64,000 nt of DNA from Buxus sempervirens (Eukaryota > Streptophyta > Magnoliopsida > Buxales > Buxaceae): positions 21,123,829 through 21,187,828 of the forward strand of contig OX387187.1 in the NCBI GenBank assembly GCA_947561395.2, in the 5' to 3' direction. How positions within the stretch are numbered: position 1 is the first letter of the stretch; each line of letters opens with the position of its first letter. Of this stretch, positions 59,341-64,000 are shown one piece after another. A program made the translations under genes and the position numbers. The notes below the pieces were generated by a model. It saw only the letters and a list, made by a program, of their open reading frames with translations. It had not been told where the DNA came from and did no database searches.

Positions 59341-59775
59341 ATACCTGGGTCCAAGGGGAGGGACTTGGGGCCCCTGTGGGCGGAGTGAAGCGGAGCCCAC
59401 GGGGCAAGGTCCCTCCCCGCACCAAGGAACGAGTTGGATGCGCGGCGAACAACGGGGTTGGGGGGGGGGGGGGCGGGGGGTGGTACGGTATAAGGGTATT
59501 TTCGGATTTAAGAAAAAATATAAGCAATTTGACCTTTTAAAGGGGGTGCGCTGACCTCCGGGCGCTGGGCGCAAGGTCAGCGCGAGCCCGGCGGACCGAA
59601 AACGGCCGAGAAAAGGCACCCGCGCGCGCACTAGGCGCGAGCGAGGCGCGCACTAAACACGAGCGAAACGCGCTAGCGCGAGCTAGGTGTGAGCCCCGAG
59701 CAAGCCTCGCGCGAGCTCGGCGAGCGCGAAAGTGCTCCTCGCGAGCTCAGCGTGGGCTCCGCGCGAGTTCGGCGC
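59341..59775. repeat. CG-rich island with GCGCGAGC-type inverted words and a poly-G run
   Basis: CG dinucleotides are dense in this otherwise AT-rich region. Words like GCGCGAGC and GCTCGCGC alternate. A run of 13 G interrupted once occurs near 59460-59480. It lies inside the inverted family-3 element at a place roughly matching the second array of 14604-17926. Confidence 0.6.
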
Positions 59776-60493
59776 ATGCCCTTGTCGAAACGTGGCTCTC
59801 TGTTTCTTGCTCGAACTCCATTACTGACTGGTTTTTGGAGCTCTATAACAGCTTTCTGACGTTTCTATCACTCCCAAAAGACACTTAAACATGCATTGAA
59901 ATTAATTTGAACTACTTTACCCCATGACCCAAGATCTCCTCGCACACATCCCAAATCCGAAAACAGAATACTAACAGCACTAACAAAGAAGGGAACAGGG
60001 GGCTTTACATCGGGGTACATGAGATTAGAGGAGGTGACCACGGGGAACAAGCTCCCATGCTCGAATCAAACAAGCCAGAACATCAAATAACATGCTAGAA
60101 AAGAGGAAGCCCGATTTATATATGTTAAACCAAAATAGGGAGAGCTTACCTTGGGCTTTTAAGCCTTCGTAGAGTCTGCGTGAGGCCTCTTTGGAGGGCA
60201 CGAGCAGCTGACGGAGGCTCCTTCTGCTTGCACCAACAGCAAGCCTCCTTCGGGCTTGTCGGGGAAGAAGAAGAAGAGAGCAACCCAGGGTGGAAAGGGT
60301 TTCAAGCGAATGCGGGATAGTTATTCGTGGAAGCAAAGGGAGGTATACGGAGGGTTCCAACCAAGGAGGAGTGGGGAAGACAAACTCTCTGTGGGAAGAG
60401 CTAACACCAGAGAAAGCCAAGCCCCAAAAAAACGAAACCAGGAAGAAGACTCCGAGAAAGACCGCCGAACCCTAAAGATGAATGAGGCTGCTG

Positions 60494-60501
60494 TATTTAT
60501 A
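60494..60501 (-). promoter_or_regulatory. TATA box of the inverted family-3 LTR
   Basis: TATAAATA on the minus strand, with the half-site pair GTCGCTCG / CGAGCGAC (60557-60575) just upstream in its own orientation. Confidence 0.55.
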
Positions 60502-62870
60502 GAGGTAATTTGGGGTATCCATTGGGTTTGGCGCCGAGCTCGCGCCGAGTAGCTGTCGCTCGACACGAGCGACAAAATGATTAAATCAATTAATGCAGCC
60601 GCGGGTTTGTTTAAAAAATCTGAAAATTAAGATATAGTCCCTGGGATATTTTGATTTAATATTATTTTATTTAGATATTTTCATATATTTTCAGATTGGT
60701 CCCTGGGATCTTTTGAATGTTTGGATATTTACGGATTTGATCCCTGAGATATTTTCCTGTGCAACTTGCCACGTGTGCAGCTCTCTGCCACGTGTGCAGT
60801 TTTCCAGTTTTGCTGCTCGGGAACTTTGACAGCTCATATTTTTCTTCATCCGGGCTCCGATCTGGGAAAACTCAGTTGCGTTAGAACCGTATCGGAGCCC
60901 TCTATCCAATGGCATGGGGGTAAGCACCTGGATCGGGGTTTAGCAGAAAGTCAACTTTCGGCTCCCCTTCAAGTTTGACCGCTCGCAGAACCTTCATCCG
61001 GACTCCGATTCCAGCAAACTCAGTTGCGTTGGAACCGTGTCGGGATTCTCTATCCATTGAGATAGAGCAAGGTGTTCAATTATTACTTGGTCAAAAAGTC
61101 AACATTTATCCCCTTAGGGTTTGACTTTCTGCCAGGGTTTTTATTTTCAGCACTTCCAGGGGTGCAAAAATAAGGTGCTTACACAAAGTGCTGAAATTTT
61201 GAAGAACAAGAGCTTTTGCTAGAGGAGGGGAGACTCTGTCCAAGTGTGCCCTCACTCACCAAAGGCTTCCAAAAGGCTTTTCCCAAGGTATAATTCCTTT
61301 TAATTCCAGTACTCTCTTTACAATTCAAGCTCTCTCATCTCCTACCTTTCTGTAGAATAAGGCTTGAGTGTGTTTGAATCCCCAAACTATTGATCAAAGT
61401 ACCTTAAGTCTCTCTATAGCCGTAAAATGTGAAGATAAGACTAGGAGAAGAGATCTATGGGATGGATCCTTTAGGAATAGAACTTATTTGCTTTAATCAT
61501 TTTTCATTCCTTATGGTTATGCTTTGATCAATTGATTTTGATAATTTTTTCTTTTTTTTTTTGAGAGGAATTTCATAGATCTAGGCCACCTCTTGATCTG
61601 AAATTTCTCCATATATATTGTGGAGTTTTTTTTAACACTACACACTCATGGATTCACTTTGGCTTTATTTCAAATTATAGGCATAAATTCTTGGATCTAC
61701 CATGATCAATATGGTAGATCTGAGAATTGAGCCTTAAAACAATATCTCAGGACCTCTTGACATGCTTTTAAGTTGATTTGATCTATTAGAGAAGGCCTCA
61801 TGGCTCGTTCTCTCTAGATCTAAAGAATTCCAAATAAATTTGGACAATATTTGGCTCTTACTCTCTAATTAATATGGGATTTGAGCCTAATCTATGTCCT
61901 AGATTTTTTTAGTCTTTTATGTTTCATTTTAGATTTTTTTTAGAATAGTTTTGGATAGCTTAATGCACAGATCCAAAGATTTGATGAAGTTTTTACTCAA
62001 TTTTTACAAGATCAGGACAGAACCTGTACTCTTACTTGTTTCACTCATAACTTCATCATATGGATGAATTTTTTGAGTGATTACAATGGCATATGAAAGG
62101 TACAGAGGTCCAATTTAATCCTTTAAATTTCGAGCAATTTATATAAAGCCGTTTGTTCACTCCATTTGATTGAAGTTGACAAGTTTGTTTCATATAGATT
62201 GCTATACTTATCATTTTGATCGAGCACCAAAGGCTCATTTCAACTCTGTTCTAATTGATTCTTGTTTTTAAGTCTTTCTTTATGATCTAATTTCAAATCC
62301 AAGTGGTTTTGTAATTTTTTGAGTCAAAATTGTGGTCTGTGTGAGTGATTGACCTTGTACCGCTCAATAGCATATTACAGGGTCAATCTGTGATTGAGTT
62401 AGCATATTTATGAGTACACATAGACTTCATATGGATGAACTCAGGGCTGAGGCCTATGCCATTCAAAAGATGGTGTTTAGTACTCCATTCATACTAATTT
62501 TCATGGATTTATATGGAGCCAAACTCCACGAATAAGCTTGTGAAGTGGAGTTGGTCATTACTTTATTTGTGATAGATCAACAACTTTGAACAGGCATATC
62601 TCTCTTTATTTTAATCGGATTTGGATGAAATTTTTACTGAGTTTTTAACTTCAAGTAAGATTTCAAATGGCTTTCGTTTTGTCCAATTTGAGTTTGAAAT
62701 GAATGAGTTATGGTCATTTTAAAGTGCATAGCTCAAATAGCTTATTCTTGCACTGATTTCTAGATTTGATTTTATCTTTGCTTATTTGATTTTCACCTTG
62801 ATTTTTGATTTGATCAAGATGTCCTAAGAGTGATGAATCCACAGGGAGAGTCCAAATTGGTTGGACAACT

Positions 62871-64000
62871 TGTGAGACATAGAAAATCAGCTAACTGACA
62901 TCCTCATCATCACGCAGGATTAATAAAATGAAGGAGTCGCCATCATTCCTTTTTAGGTGTGAATGGACTCCACAATGATTAAAAAAAATGAAAAATAGAG
63001 TTAAAAGTAACTCTAATTTAAGGTTAAATCCAGAGAATGGGTAAGGATATTAGGTTATGAATAGGGGAAGGTGTTAGGCACCCCTATTCATCCACACAAG
63101 GTGGTTGCCAAGTGTTGTTCATGCTTGAAATACTTTCTTGATAATAAAATACTCAAAAAGTGATTAAAAAAAGACAAACACATGTGACATTTTTCATATG
63201 GGTAGCCCAATTGAATTTAGGCTCTCATTATGAATGTGTCTCTTCTAGGATTTAATCATCAGGTAAAAAAAACGAAAAGAAAACTTGAATAAAATCTAAT
63301 CAAATCAAATTTGAAAAGTTTAACCCAAAGATAAGCCATTTTGAAAACCTAGCTTAAACTGTGAGTATGTGCACTTAATTCATAGAATCTGAATCAAAGT
63401 CATCTGAAAATAGTTAGAAAATACTCAAAAAGAATTTAGGGTAAGGATTCTGCTCATAAATCTCATTGATTGAAGAGAATGAACCGAATATACCTGTATT
63501 GAGACAAAAAGCCCCAACTAGAGAGAGTAGACCATGAAGGTCTTCTCTTGAAGATGAGATCACTTAAAATTGACTTAAGAAATTCTAAAAGATTGATCTA
63601 AGGCCACTGATCTCAAATCTATCGTAGTGAACATGATAGATCCCAAATCTAAGCCTATTTTACACCAAATCAAGTGATATGTGTGTTTGTGTAAGAAATC
63701 AGATTTTTTTAGGAGAGAATGAAAATCCAATGCTATAAAGAGCATGATCCTGGTATTCTCTCCAGAAAATGAAATCAAAACTCACAATATTAACAAGCAC
63801 ATAGAAATATGAATCTACAGGTATATAATTCAAAATAGGTTCTATACCTAGGGTTCTATTCTCATTCTTGTTTCCCCTAGCTCTCTCTCTTCACGTTTTA
63901 CGGCTAGAGAGGGTGCTTGAGGTACTCGGAGATAGGTTTAGGGTTTCAAATACAAGCAGGCCTTATTCTACAGAAATAGAGAAGATTAGCCTACCCTAGA
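62871..64000 (-). mobile_element. Family-2 LTR, inverse orientation, running past the window end
   Basis: It begins TGTGAGACATAG, the reverse complement of the family-2 right end. GGAGTCGCCATC, AGGTGTTAGGCACCCCTATTC and, near the window end, CTCTTCACGTTTTACGGCT follow, in the reversed family order. It interrupts the older family-2 LTR. CAACT (62866-62870) is the candidate left half of its target duplication. Confidence 0.82.

Larger units (their letters stand above)
47240..61183 (-). mobile_element. Family-3 LTR in inverse orientation, split by the gag-bearing element
   Basis: The plus-strand left end TGTGCGCGCCTGAC and right end AATAAGGTGCTTACA are the reverse complements of the two ends of the 14604-17926 element. 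CAAAG flanks both sides (47235-47239, 61184-61188). Pieces 47240-47968 and 59001-61183 give about 2.9 kb once the inner element is left out. A TATA box on the minus strand is at 60494-60501. A very CG-rich array is at 59550-59775. No coding sequence is recognised. Confidence 0.85.
46665..62870 (+). mobile_element. Family-2 LTR (old copy), split by a family-3 element and broken into by a further LTR
   Basis: The left end TGTAGACACTCTAAATTGC is that of family 2. It has a half-site array (46734-47010) and a TATA box at 47211-47218. It breaks at 47239 and resumes at 61189 with TGCTGAAATTTTGAAGAAC, which follows the TATA box at the same place in the other copies. The later blocks (AGCCGTAAAATGTGAAGA, TGATCAATATGGTAGATCTG) come in family order. 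At 62871 an inverted family-2 LTR begins, so the 3' end is not seen in the window. The flanking base string GTAAG (46660-46664) is a candidate TSD half. Confidence 0.8.

Overview
This window is nuclear DNA of a flowering plant. It holds spliced plant genes with GT-AG introns, plant-type L1 LINEs with a C-terminal RNase H, very long LTRs ending in TG...CA, and low gene density. Only two host genes look intact. One is a five-exon BREVIS RADIX (BRX) family gene on the minus strand (coding exons 29589-32585, promoter near 35185). The other is a single-exon chloroplast PAM68-family gene on the minus strand (45086-45676). A third host locus is a dead plasma-membrane H+-ATPase (AHA-type) fragment on the minus strand (23372-26070), split by a retroelement.

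Almost everything else is nested transposable elements, and most boundaries can be fixed from the sequence by 5-bp target-site duplications (TSDs). Left part: an L1-type LINE (1-7244) lies inside a 2.5-kb LTR-like element (3' part 7245-7704) and is itself split by another copy of that family (2300-4824, TSD GTAAA). Further copies, called family 1 here, are at 10380-13015 (minus, TSD GAATA), 13933-23299 (minus, split), 18620-21088 (TSD CGGAT), 23453-25830 (inside the ATPase fragment) and 38372-42612 (TSD ATATT). A second LTR family (family 3; 14604-17926, TSD GGTAG) sits inside the 13933-23299 copy.

Centre: the BRX gene (about 29.6-35.2 kb) is an island relatively free of large elements. It is flanked by short elements: a tRNA-derived SINE (36541-36770), a foldback MITE (38000-38151), a 20-bp perfect hairpin (36317-36415) and a short terminal-inverted-repeat element into which a family-1 copy inserted.

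Right part: a four-level nest. A Tat-like LTR (family 2, from 46665) was split by an inverted family-3 element (47240-61183, TSD CAAAG). That element was split by an 11-kb family-2 retrotransposon (47974-58995, TSD GTGGG) whose two LTRs are nearly identical and which carries only a gag gene. An inverted family-2 LTR (62871 to the window end) also interrupts the outermost copy. A solo family-2 LTR is at 40031-41835 (TSD GGTGG).

The most interesting signal is architectural. Every long LTR family here carries arrays of short, CG-containing inverted half-sites in alternating orientation. Copies of the same family keep the array position but have replaced its sequence. The young gag-only element adds a second array, a 12-unit leader minisatellite whose hairpin stems change on both arms together, a pair of same-loop stem-loops near its 3' end, and a hairpin containing its polypurine tract. 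All comparisons were made by eye.
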